Below, piece after piece: positions 33,634 through 42,303 of a stretch of DNA of 64,000 nt (the stretch's first letter is position 1; each line of letters begins with the position of its first letter). The notes under the pieces were generated by a model. The model was not told where the DNA came from. It ran no database searches and saw only the letters and a program-made list of their open reading frames with translations. Origin of the DNA: Mangrovicoccus sp049603835 (GTDB lineage Bacteria > Pseudomonadota > Alphaproteobacteria > Rhodobacterales > Rhodobacteraceae). The stretch is from NCBI GenBank assembly GCA_049603835.1, contig JBMYSZ010000006.1, positions 95,805 to 159,804 of the forward strand, read 5' to 3'. The translations under genes and the position numbers were made by a program.

Positions 33634-34788
33634 CTAGAAGACCCGGCGGCCTTGGCGCCAGACGCCGCGCACGGAATTGATGCCATCGGCGCGATGCACC
33701 CAGACCAGATCAGCGCGTTGACCCAAGGCAATTTCGCCGCGATCGGTGAGACCGGCCAGGCGGGCTGGGTTGCGGCTGACCATAGCGGAGGTCTGGGAAA
33801 GGCTATAGGGCAGCTCCGGATCCTCGGCGATGGCGAAAGCCGCATCAAGCGGGCTGCGCGGGACATAATCAGAGGCCAGCACATCGACGAGACCGGCGGC
33901 CAAGAGCTCTTTGACCGCCACATTGCCCGATTGTGAACCGCCGCGCAGGTAATTTGGCGCACCTGCCACGATGATTTGGCCAAGCTCGCGGGCCCGGCTT
34001 GCGGCCTCATGGGTGCAGGGGAATTCCGAGACAGTGATGCCCTCGGCGCTGGATTGGTCCACATGCTCGCAGCTGCGGTCATCATGGGTCATCAAGGGCA
34101 GATCGCGGGCAAGCGCTTGCGAGATCACATGGGCGCGGACTTCGGCGCCGACACGGGCAGAGCGGGTCAGAAGCTCGTCGGTCATGTCTTGGGCGGTGTG
34201 CAGGTCGATCTGCATATCCCGCGCCATTGCGCGCATCCAGCTGTCAATATCAGGGCTTTGCCGGTCGCCAGGGGTATGGTCCATAACCGAAACCAACCGG
34301 GTGATTGGCAGGCCGATGGTTTGGTTAACCAGCTCAATCGTTGCCGGATCGCAAATTTCGCAGCGCATATGCAACATATGCTCGGCGCGGAACCGGCCTT
34401 TGGCCACCCCATCCGCCAAGGCCTGCACTAAGGGGCCGAGGATTTCGCGTCGCTCTGGCTTTTTCATTGAGGCGCCAACCGAGAGGCTGTCGAAGACCGT
34501 GGTTGTGCCGCCCGAGATCACTACCCCGTCATGGGCCATGAGCGCGGCATCGAAATTCCACTGAACGCCAGCGCGCGGCACCACATGGGTTTCGGCGTGA
34601 TCCGTATGCACATCGACTATGCCGGGGATCAGGTAATCGCCTTGCAGGTCTAAGCCTTCGGCGCGGCCTTCATGCAGATCGGTGATCACGCCATTTTCGA
34701 CGCTAAGCCCGCCTGTGATTACCGCCTCTGGGGTGACAAGCTGCGCGCCGGTGAGGGTGAAGCTGTGGCTATGGCGAATATCGAACAT
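33634..34788 (-). CDS. PhnM-type alpha-D-ribose 1-methylphosphonate 5-triphosphate diphosphatase (copy 2)
   Basis: A 384-residue amidohydrolase. The metal motif LIPGIVDVHTDHAETHVVPR, the AHDGVVISGGTTTVFDSLS segment, MDHTPGDRQ, LMTHDDRSCEHVDQS, PNYLRGGSQSGN and ASDYVPRSPLDAAF match PhnM, which removes pyrophosphate from ribose 1-methylphosphonate triphosphate in the C-P lyase route. Its start overlaps the stop of the paralogue upstream (TAATG). No phnGHIJKL genes are seen nearby, so it may act with a remote C-P lyase operon or on another substrate. Confidence 0.87.
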   Translation of the reverse strand: MFDIRHSHSFTLTGAQLVTPEAVITGGLSVENGVITDLHEGRAEGLDLQGDYLIPGIVDVHTDHAETHVVPRAGVQWNFDAALMAHDGVVISGGTTTVFDSLSVGASMKKPERREILGPLVQALADGVAKGRFRAEHMLHMRCEICDPATIELVNQTIGLPITRLVSVMDHTPGDRQSPDIDSWMRAMARDMQIDLHTAQDMTDELLTRSARVGAEVRAHVISQALARDLPLMTHDDRSCEHVDQSSAEGITVSEFPCTHEAASRARELGQIIVAGAPNYLRGGSQSGNVAVKELLAAGLVDVLASDYVPRSPLDAAFAIAEDPELPYSLSQTSAMVSRNPARLAGLTDRGEIALGQRADLVWVHRADGINSVRGVWRQGRRVF

Positions 34789-36005
34789 TAAGTCATCTCC
34801 AGAAGATCGGCGGACATATAGGCGATGCGCCCGGTAACCATGGTCAGGACCACGCGGGGCGTATGGCCTTCGGGCCAGTCGAGCAGCACCAGATCGGCGC
34901 GTTTGCCCAAAGCGATTTCGCCGCGATCGCTGAGCCCGCTTGCCCTGGCGGGATTGGCCGAAACCGTGGCCCAAAGCTGGGGCAGGGGGGCGCGGTTTTC
35001 CCGATGCATCCGCGCCACAGCGGCCAGCATTGCCGGGTAGAAATAATCCGAGGCCAGAATATCGGCCAGGCCCATTTCCACCATTTCCGCCGCAGAAGGG
35101 CTGCCAATATGGCTGCCGCCGCGCACTGCATTGGGCGCGCCAAAGACGATCCAGTCACCGGCCTCTTTGGCTTTCTGCGTCACCGGAATGCGCATGGGGA
35201 ATTCAGCGATACTTGCGCCCAGCTCGCGATAGAAGTCGCGGGTTTCATCCTGGGTGTCGTCATGGCTCAGCATTGGCGCGCCTTTGGCCTGGCCCAGGGC
35301 GGCAATACGCTTAATTGCGTCGGGCACATCTGAGCGGCGCTCAAACACTTCGATCAGCCGGTCGCGATAAGCTTCGGGGCTTAGCTTTGAGCGGCCACCA
35401 TTTCCGGTTCGCAGGCGCAAAAAATCGGCGCTTTGGGGATCGGCCAGCGCATAGGCTGGGTTATGCTCGAAAAGCCGCTCTTGCACCGATACATCCAGCC
35501 CGCGCATGGTCATGGATGTATGGTCGTTAAAGGCGATGGACGGCAGATGCGGATAAGTTTCCAAGGCGCGCTCGATCAGGGGCTCTGCCTCGCGGGCGAA
35601 GGTTTCCCATCGCAGCTGCACCCGGTTTTCTACGCTTAGCCGGTTGGAATATTTGGCCAAGGCATCCAGTAGCTCGGCGCCGCGCTCCACCGCGCGCAAA
35701 CCCGGCTCCCAGCTAAGGGTCAGGGCGTGATAAGCGGTGGCGATACCATTCGCGGCCAGCTGCCGATCTGTGTCGAGGATCGCTGCTTCGAGTGGAAAGA
35801 ACACGCCATTACGCGGCATCACCTGGCGTTCAAAAGCATCGCCATGGATATCGACCATAGCCGGGGCAAGGATCAGATTGCGGCCATTGATGCGCCGTCC
35901 TGGACCGGTGGAGAAGGTCTCAATATGCCCGTCTTTGATGCTGAGGTCTAAAGCTTCCACCGCATCGGGCAAAATCGCTTTTGCGCCTTCGATCACATAA
36001 TCCAT
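34788..36005 (-). CDS. PhnM-like amidohydrolase (copy 1)
   Basis: A 405-residue paralogue of the following gene. Motifs run in the same order: LILAPAMVDIHGDAFERQVM PR, NGIATAYHALTLSWEP, FNDHTSMTM, MLSHDDTQDETRDFY, FGAPNAVRGGSHIGSP and ILASDYFYPAM, but several PhnM positions differ (HGDAFER for HTDxxExH). Two adjacent, coupled, diverged copies suggest different substrates or a hetero-oligomer. It is divergent from an AraC-type regulator with 202 bp between the starts, which could control both. Confidence 0.83.
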   Translation of the reverse strand: MDYVIEGAKAILPDAVEALDLSIKDGHIETFSTGPGRRINGRNLILAPAMVDIHGDAFERQVMPRNGVFFPLEAAILDTDRQLAANGIATAYHALTLSWEPGLRAVERGAELLDALAKYSNRLSVENRVQLRWETFAREAEPLIERALETYPHLPSIAFNDHTSMTMRGLDVSVQERLFEHNPAYALADPQSADFLRLRTGNGGRSKLSPEAYRDRLIEVFERRSDVPDAIKRIAALGQAKGAPMLSHDDTQDETRDFYRELGASIAEFPMRIPVTQKAKEAGDWIVFGAPNAVRGGSHIGSPSAAEMVEMGLADILASDYFYPAMLAAVARMHRENRAPLPQLWATVSANPARASGLSDRGEIALGKRADLVLLDWPEGHTPRVVLTMVTGRIAYMSADLLEMT

Positions 36006-36207
36006 GCTGCCTCTTTTACTTTTTACTGCGCGCGGTTTTCAGGACCTGTCTGGTTGTCGCCATCTGGTCCGAGGTCGCGCGTATCTACCCAGTCAATGAA
36101 ACCGTAGCATGACAGTTTCCAACTGAATTCCCAGACCGCCCCATGCAGTTTGCGGTTTCGCGCGCAAAAAACAGGCTATAAGAGTTAGAGCAGCTGAGGG
36201 ACGTCAA

Positions 36208-37257
36208 ATGACATCGCAGACTTTAGGCTCTGATCCACATTATACCGTGCCGGTCTATTGGGTGCGCGAGGTGATCGAGCTGCTATTGCCAGAGCATCCG
36301 CGCTGGGTCGCGCGGGCTTTGGGGGCGGCGGCGCTGCATTGGTCGGAATTAAGCGAAGAAAATGCCAAAATCGGTCAGATCCAAGAGGTGGACTTTATCC
36401 AGGCTTTGGCGCGTCTTTCGGATAATCCCTATTTCGCGCCGGAAATTGGCCTGCGCTTGAATGGCCGCACCTCGTCGGTGGTGTCTTATATATTGCATAG
36501 CGCCCGCACCATGGGCGAGGCCATGACCATCAATGCGCAGATTTTGCCGCTGACCCGGCCCGGATTTGTTGTAGAGGCCCATGCGGATGGCGTGGCGGGG
36601 CGGTTTGTGGTGGGCAATCGCGACCCTTGGGTGCGGCGCCATCCGGCTTATGGCGAATTCATGATGTCGGCGGCGATTTCCGCCTATCGCACCGCAACTG
36701 GACGGTTGATTCACCCGATCCAGGTCCAGCTGGCTCAGCCGCAGTCTTCGCGCGGCCCACGCTTGTCGCATCTATGGGGTTGCCCGGTGGTCATGGAGGC
36801 CCCCTTTCATGCGGTTGATTTCGGAGCAGAGCTGATGGATCTGCCTTTGGTCCAATCCGATGCGGCGCTGCATCAGCATTTGGTCAGCTATGGGGAGCAG
36901 CTTTTGCGGGCTCAACCGGCCAATCGTCCGAGTATTCGCCAAGATGTGGAGCGTGAAATCCTGGCGCATCTGCCAGGCGAAGCGCCAAGCATTGCCGATA
37001 TTGCGGGTCGTTTGGGGCTTAGCGCCCGGACCCTGACCCGCCGCTTAGGCGATCAAGACCTGACATTTCGCGGGCTTTTGGATCAAGTGCGGGCGGGGCT
37101 GGCCCGGATTTACCTTGCCGATCCAACGATTTCCCTGGCTGAAGTGGCGTTTTTGCTGGGCTATTCTGATCAATCGAGCTTCTCCTCGGCCTTTCGCCGC
37201 TGGACCGATCAGACGCCAAGAGCATTTCGTTCGGCAAAACTTGGCCGAATAGGGTAA
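36208..37257 (+). CDS. AraC-family transcriptional regulator
   Basis: A 349-residue regulator. The N-terminal about 200 residues (LGAAALHWSELSEENAKIGQ, EIGLRLNGRTSSVVSYILHS) fit the arabinose-binding-like sensor region of the OruR/ArgR-type AraC subgroup. The C-terminal double helix-turn-helix covers about 245-345: PSIADIAGRLGLSARTLTRR and ISLAEVAFLLGYSDQSSFSS AFRRW. The ligand is unknown. It is divergent from the two PhnM-like genes and 190 bp ahead of the chitinase gene; either could be a target. Confidence 0.88.
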   Translation: MTSQTLGSDPHYTVPVYWVREVIELLLPEHPRWVARALGAAALHWSELSEENAKIGQIQEVDFIQALARLSDNPYFAPEIGLRLNGRTSSVVSYILHSARTMGEAMTINAQILPLTRPGFVVEAHADGVAGRFVVGNRDPWVRRHPAYGEFMMSAAISAYRTATGRLIHPIQVQLAQPQSSRGPRLSHLWGCPVVMEAPFHAVDFGAELMDLPLVQSDAALHQHLVSYGEQLLRAQPANRPSIRQDVEREILAHLPGEAPSIADIAGRLGLSARTLTRRLGDQDLTFRGLLDQVRAGLARIYLADPTISLAEVAFLLGYSDQSSFSSAFRRWTDQTPRAFRSAKLGRIG

Positions 37258-37447
37258 GGGCTTCCTGACCTTGGCGTAAACGCCAAAAAACTCGGCTTAT
37301 CCGCGCAATACCCGATCCCCCTGACTGCTTAGGTGACGCTGCAAGCAAGGGCTGGGCTGTGCCTCTTAGGAGTCTCCCCCACACACTGACGATTAACCGG
37401 CACTGGCTGGCTCTTGCGCTTTCGAACATGAATGACAGGAGAAAAGA

Positions 37448-40400
37448 GTGTCAAAAGGGACCTATGAGGAGTTTCGCGACGCATTGCGGGCCTTTGAATC
37501 CGGGTGGGATCGGGATCGCTATATTGCGGGTGACATTGCGGAATGGCAGCTGGATCAATGGGCCGGCGGCACGGTCGAAGAGCTTTTCCCGGGATCTGGC
37601 TATACTAGCTGGGGCGATCTGAGCGACGAAGAATGGGATGCCATGTCTTATCGCTCGATGAACTCTTTGGGCTTTGTGGGTTACCAGTTTGGCGAAGCCT
37701 TGCTGATCGATTTGGGCTATTACCAAGACGATGTCTATTACGGCAATGGCGCGGGCACCAATACATGGGACGGGACTTGGACCGGCAAGAATGGTGTGAC
37801 CAGCCTAGAAGAGTTCCGGACCAAAGAGGCGCAAGAACTCGCGATCCAAGAGGCCTTTGGCTATAATCTACAGGTGATCCAAAACGGATTGGCGGACTCT
37901 GGGCAATCGCTGGATGACTTTATCGGCACCACGGGCAGTTATGTGCAAAATGGTGTGACGGTCGAGGTGACTTTGACCATGACCGGCATTTTGGCAGCGG
38001 CGCATTTGCGCGGCGCTTGGGGCACATTGGCCTTGCTGCAAAACGGAGCGGTCAGCCAGGATGAAAACGGCACATCGATCCTGAAATATATCGACCAGTT
38101 TGGCGGCTATGACGCGCCTGAGGCGGATGCGATCATCGCGGTTTACACGGATGGTGTGGCCGATACCGATACGGGGACGGACACCGGAACGGATACCGGG
38201 ACAGACACTGGCACCGATACTAGCACCGGCACTGGCACCGACACTGGCACTGATACTGGCAGCACCGGCGGTGGTGAAACCATGCCCGAGGATGCGCCGA
38301 TTGTGGCGGCCTATTATCCTGAATGGGCGATTTATGGCCGCGATTACGATATCGCCGATGTGCCAGCCGACCAGTTGACCCATCTGATCTATGCCTTTGC
38401 CAAGATCGATGATGCAGGCGAAATGGCGCTTTATGACAGCTATGCGGCGATTGATAAGGCCTTTGGCGCAGAAGAAAGCGTCGATGGCGTGGCTGATAGC
38501 TGGGAAAACCAGGATCTGCGGGGCAATTTCAACCAAATCGCAGAGCTCAAAGAGCTTTACCCGCATCTCAAGACCTCGATCGCCATTGGCGGCTGGACTT
38601 TGTCGGGCAATTTCTCATCAACCGCTGCCACTGCAGAGGCGCGGGAAATCTTTGCGCAATCGGTCAAAGACTTCCTGATCGAATATGACATGTTCGACGG
38701 GGTGGATCTGGATTGGGAATATCCCGGCGGCGGCGGTTTGGGCTCTAATGAGGTCAGTGCCGAGGATGGGGCCAATTACGCGCTGATGGTCCAGGCGATC
38801 CGTGAAAAGTTGGATGAGCTAGAAAACGAGACCGGGCGGGATTATGAGATCTCTGTCGCGGCACCAGCGGGCTTTGACAAAATCGCCAATTTCAACTTGG
38901 CGGGGCTAGAGCCCAATGTCGATTTCTTCAATATGATGGCTTACGACTTCTATGGCACTTGGTCCGACACGACCGGGCATCAGGCGGCCATGTATGACAT
39001 GACCGGCGATGGCTATGATGTGACCACCGCTGTTGATCTCTATATGAATAACGGTGTGCCAGCGGGCAAAATCGTTTTGGGCGCGCCGATGTATACCCGC
39101 GCTTGGCAAGGGATCGAGGTCGATAGTCCGATTGACGCTTGGAACAGCGATAGTTCTGGCGCGGCGCCCGGCACATATGAGGCGGGGGTCTATGACTACA
39201 AAGACCTGCTGGCCAAGATCCAAGAGCCGGGTAGCGCTTGGAAGCTCTATTATGATGACGAGGCTCAGGCCGCCTTTGTCTATAATGACGAGCTGGGGAT
39301 CTTTAGCTCGATCGAGACGCCGGAAACCATTTCGCTGAAATCCGAATGGGCGCAGTCCAAAGGGCTGGGCGGGATGATGCTTTGGGATCTGTCCAATGAT
39401 GCGGCAGGGGCCGAAAGCCTGCTGAAAGCCGCGGCAGATAGCTGGCTGAATGGCTTGGAATTCGACGAGATCGCAGCCGGGTCCAGCCTGGAATGGGACG
39501 CGGTTTTTGGGGGCGATGGGGCGGTTGCGCCAATTGCCGAAGCAGATACGCCGGAAATCGATCTAGGGGGCGATGATGACGGAGACACTGGCACAGGCAC
39601 TGGCACAGGCGATGAAACTGATACAGGCGATGATACAAGCGGGGGTGCTGACACCGGCGATGGTTCCGACACAGGCGATACGGGTGGCACCGACACAGGC
39701 GGAACTGACGAAGATACAGGAACAGGGACGGATTCTGGCAGTGACTGGGCAGAGGTAACCGCCGAAACCGCGACGCTCGTGATCAATTGGACTTGGGGTC
39801 AGCATGAAACCGTGGCCTTCGATCCGGCGGTTGATACGATCTATATCGGATGGATCGGCGCCGCCGAATTAGACGTCTATGACAGTGAAACCGGCGCGGT
39901 ATTCGCTTTGCCCTCCAATGACCAAAGCACCACGCTGGATGGGGTCTTCTTGGCCGATCTGAGCCCGGCGAATTTCACCATTCTCGACGCCACCGCCCAG
40001 GCGGAGATCGCCGCGCTGATCGGCGAGCCGGAAACGGGCGGTGTTGATCCGCTGACCCTGATGATCGAGGCGGATGCCCAGACCAGCGGCGATGCGGTTG
40101 AAACCATCAGCTTCATCCCCGGCACAGATATGATCCATATCGGTACCGGAATTGGTGCAGCCTATTTCGACATGGATGAGGCAGAGGATGGCCAAGGTGG
40201 CACGGAAGTGCAGATCTCGGTCTTCCCGCTCGCGGAGCTTCCGGCGAAGACCTATGTCCTGGCCGGTCTGTCCCTGGCGGATCTGTCTATCGATGATTTC
40301 ATGATCGCGGATCAGGATATCGCCGATGAGGTGGCAGAGGTTTTGGGCACCACGATTGAGCCGCCAATTGGCACCATGCATATGATCTCGCTTGAGACCG

Positions 40401-41830
40401 AGGCTCAGACCATCGACGGTTTTGACCCGGATTATGACATGATCCATGTGCTCGAAGATGTCACCGCCGAGGATTTCGCCATTTTCGAAGAAAGCGGCGA
40501 TGCGCTGGGCCAAACCGTGCGGATCGAGCTGGCTGATGGAGCTGGTGGGCTGAAACAGGTGGTGTTCACCGGAATTGGCCTCGCGGATCTAAGCCTTGGC
40601 AATTTCTCCATCGCTGATGAAGGGGTGCTGAATGAAGTAACGGCCGCTTTGGGTGAGGTTGTTACCACACCAGGCACGGGCGAAGGCTATGAGCTGACAT
40701 ATGACAGCGATGGCTCTAACCCGGCGGAGGTGAGCGGCATGACCGAGGCTGGCGGCTCGATCTATACAGCCGATAGCAATGCCGATGATATCTTGGGCTT
40801 TGATCCGGCTATTGATGCGCTCGATTTCGGCGGGACATCCGTGCATGGCATGATCGTCACCAAATCCGAAGCCGGGGAAATCGTCATCGATAGCCCATGG
40901 TCAGAGGCGGCACAGATTGTCCAGGGCGTCACCTATCAGGATGTGACCATCGACAATTTCGGCGTGGTGGGCAATGAACATCTGCGCCAAGATATGGGCG
41001 GGGTGATTTCATGGGAACAAGGCGTCGGCCCGCGTGAGGCAGATACGGTCTATATCCGCAGCCATGAATATGGGGTGCATGAGGTCATTGACAGTTTTGA
41101 CCCAAGCTCGATGAAGATCAGTTTCCTCTATTTCGGCACGCGCGAGCGGCTGAGCGTAGAGGATACGGAGGCCGGCCTAGTGATTTCCTCGCTGCCCAGC
41201 GGTCAAAGCTTTACCTTCACCGATGTGACGGCGGCGGATTTGATCCCCGGCATGGTCGAATTCCATCATGATCAGGTGATGGAAGATAATCTAGAAGTGC
41301 CATTTGGTTTCGACCAAAATGACTTGACCTTGGTGGATCGCTCGGCTCTGTTGACCCCCGAAGCCCCAGAAGGTGCCAGCACTGATGGCGACCAAACCCG
41401 CACCGGCGATATGACCGGCAGCATCTATGAGGATGAAGACGGTGGCGATACCGGCGATACCGGCGACGGGGGTACAGGCAGCGACACCGGTGGCACTGGC
41501 GATGTGGTGGAGTTCGGGGCAGGGGCGGATAGTTTTGCCTTTGTCTGGAGCTACGGCACAACGACCACGATCCGCAATTTCGACACCGCCGAGGATGTTC
41601 TGGATTTCGGTAGCTTCGCAGACAGCCAGATCGGCGTGACGGAAGAGAGCGGTAATCTAGTCTTCGAAGTTCTGGGAAATGGCGGCGATTTCACCGTGGT
41701 CGAAGGCATCCAAGCCGAGGATCTGAGCGGCCAAAATCTGACCGCCCCGGACTGGAGCAGCATTCTAGACCCATCTAGCGCCCTCATCTCACAGCTGGTG
41801 GATCTAGGTTTTGACGATACGCTACTCTAA
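37448..41830 (+). CDS. Large modular GH18 chitinase with N-terminal lysozyme-like module and repeated beta domains
   Basis: A 1460-residue protein, GTG start behind AGGAG. Residues 1 to about 230 (FESGWD, YQFGEALLIDLGYYQDD, GILAAAHLRGAWG, ILKYIDQFGGYD) resemble lysozyme-like modules of secreted peptidoglycan-active proteins. A Thr/Asp/Gly linker follows (about 238-277), then GH18 (about 280-665) with DGVDLDWE: D417, D420, D422 and catalytic E424. A second linker (about 710-766) leads to some five weakly similar domains of 90-110 residues built on a pattern like GxHExVxFDPxxDxIxIGxI...LADLSxxNF, a third linker (about 1314-1350) and a last such domain. No Sec signal is visible; the acidic, repeat-rich build and plain C-terminus suggest type I secretion. 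Chitin degradation is the likely role. Confidence 0.88.
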   Translation: MSKGTYEEFRDALRAFESGWDRDRYIAGDIAEWQLDQWAGGTVEELFPGSGYTSWGDLSDEEWDAMSYRSMNSLGFVGYQFGEALLIDLGYYQDDVYYGNGAGTNTWDGTWTGKNGVTSLEEFRTKEAQELAIQEAFGYNLQVIQNGLADSGQSLDDFIGTTGSYVQNGVTVEVTLTMTGILAAAHLRGAWGTLALLQNGAVSQDENGTSILKYIDQFGGYDAPEADAIIAVYTDGVADTDTGTDTGTDTGTDTGTDTSTGTGTDTGTDTGSTGGGETMPEDAPIVAAYYPEWAIYGRDYDIADVPADQLTHLIYAFAKIDDAGEMALYDSYAAIDKAFGAEESVDGVADSWENQDLRGNFNQIAELKELYPHLKTSIAIGGWTLSGNFSSTAATAEAREIFAQSVKDFLIEYDMFDGVDLDWEYPGGGGLGSNEVSAEDGANYALMVQAIREKLDELENETGRDYEISVAAPAGFDKIANFNLAGLEPNVDFFNMMAYDFYGTWSDTTGHQAAMYDMTGDGYDVTTAVDLYMNNGVPAGKIVLGAPMYTRAWQGIEVDSPIDAWNSDSSGAAPGTYEAGVYDYKDLLAKIQEPGSAWKLYYDDEAQAAFVYNDELGIFSSIETPETISLKSEWAQSKGLGGMMLWDLSNDAAGAESLLKAAADSWLNGLEFDEIAAGSSLEWDAVFGGDGAVAPIAEADTPEIDLGGDDDGDTGTGTGTGDETDTGDDTSGGADTGDGSDTGDTGGTDTGGTDEDTGTGTDSGSDWAEVTAETATLVINWTWGQHETVAFDPAVDTIYIGWIGAAELDVYDSETGAVFALPSNDQSTTLDGVFLADLSPANFTILDATAQAEIAALIGEPETGGVDPLTLMIEADAQTSGDAVETISFIPGTDMIHIGTGIGAAYFDMDEAEDGQGGTEVQISVFPLAELPAKTYVLAGLSLADLSIDDFMIADQDIADEVAEVLGTTIEPPIGTMHMISLETEAQTIDGFDPDYDMIHVLEDVTAEDFAIFEESGDALGQTVRIELADGAGGLKQVVFTGIGLADLSLGNFSIADEGVLNEVTAALGEVVTTPGTGEGYELTYDSDGSNPAEVSGMTEAGGSIYTADSNADDILGFDPAIDALDFGGTSVHGMIVTKSEAGEIVIDSPWSEAAQIVQGVTYQDVTIDNFGVVGNEHLRQDMGGVISWEQGVGPREADTVYIRSHEYGVHEVIDSFDPSSMKISFLYFGTRERLSVEDTEAGLVISSLPSGQSFTFTDVTAADLIPGMVEFHHDQVMEDNLEVPFGFDQNDLTLVDRSALLTPEAPEGASTDGDQTRTGDMTGSIYEDEDGGDTGDTGDGGTGSDTGGTGDVVEFGAGADSFAFVWSYGTTTTIRNFDTAEDVLDFGSFADSQIGVTEESGNLVFEVLGNGGDFTVVEGIQAEDLSGQNLTAPDWSSILDPSSALISQLVDLGFDDTLL
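38161..38274 (+). repeat. Short tandem repeats coding Asp-Thr-Gly-Thr linker
   Basis: Irregular 6-12 bp repeats of the type GGCACCGATACT encode the flexible linker between the lysozyme-like and GH18 modules. Similar coding repeats occur at about 39576-39744 and 41430-41500. Synonymous variation is high, so the repetition is at protein level rather than recent DNA duplication. Confidence 0.8.
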
Positions 41831-41853
41831 GCGTCGATCGTTTGACCAAAAAG

Positions 41854-41876
41854 CAGGGCGGTCGCCGCCCTGTTTT
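41854..41876 (+). terminator. Rho-independent terminator of the chitinase gene
   Basis: CAGGGCGG-TCG-CCGCCCTG followed by TTTT, 23 bp after the chitinase stop. Confidence 0.85.
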
Positions 41877-42303
41877 ACTGGGTCCCTCACGGGATGTTGT
41901 GGCAGGGGATCAAAGAAGTGCTTGACCATCTGCGCATAACCGCGCAAGCCTTAGGACATTCTCGAATACGCCTTTGTTCATTTCGCAAAAGTGAAAATTT
42001 GGAATGATAATTTAATTGACCAGGAGCCCCATTCTCCAAATCACGGAATCGCCCAAATCAGCCCTAATATTGTTTCCTCCGGGGAAATGACTCTCAGATT
42101 AACTATATCGACTGCCTAATATATGGGCATTTGATGTGGTTTTGAGACCGTCCATCTATTCAAACTGATTAAAATAAGAATTTCTGTTGTCGGCTCGCGT
42201 GAAAAAAGCGTGATTGCCGTGACAGCGGAAATTCGCGCATTGAGCCGAAGAAGCATTGTGGTGTTTCACATTGTTTAGCTTGATTGGTGAGGAGGGCGGC
42301 AAA
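41877..42303. other. Intergenic region without recognised gene
   Basis: About 430 bp, more A/T-rich than its surroundings (for example around 41990-42180). I see no RNA gene or convincing open frame. It should hold the promoter of the next gene; no operator could be identified. Confidence 0.5.

Noticed and set aside
38161..38274. CRISPR-like or satellite array in the chitinase gene
   Set aside because: The repeats are irregular, in frame, and encode an Asp-Thr-Gly linker.
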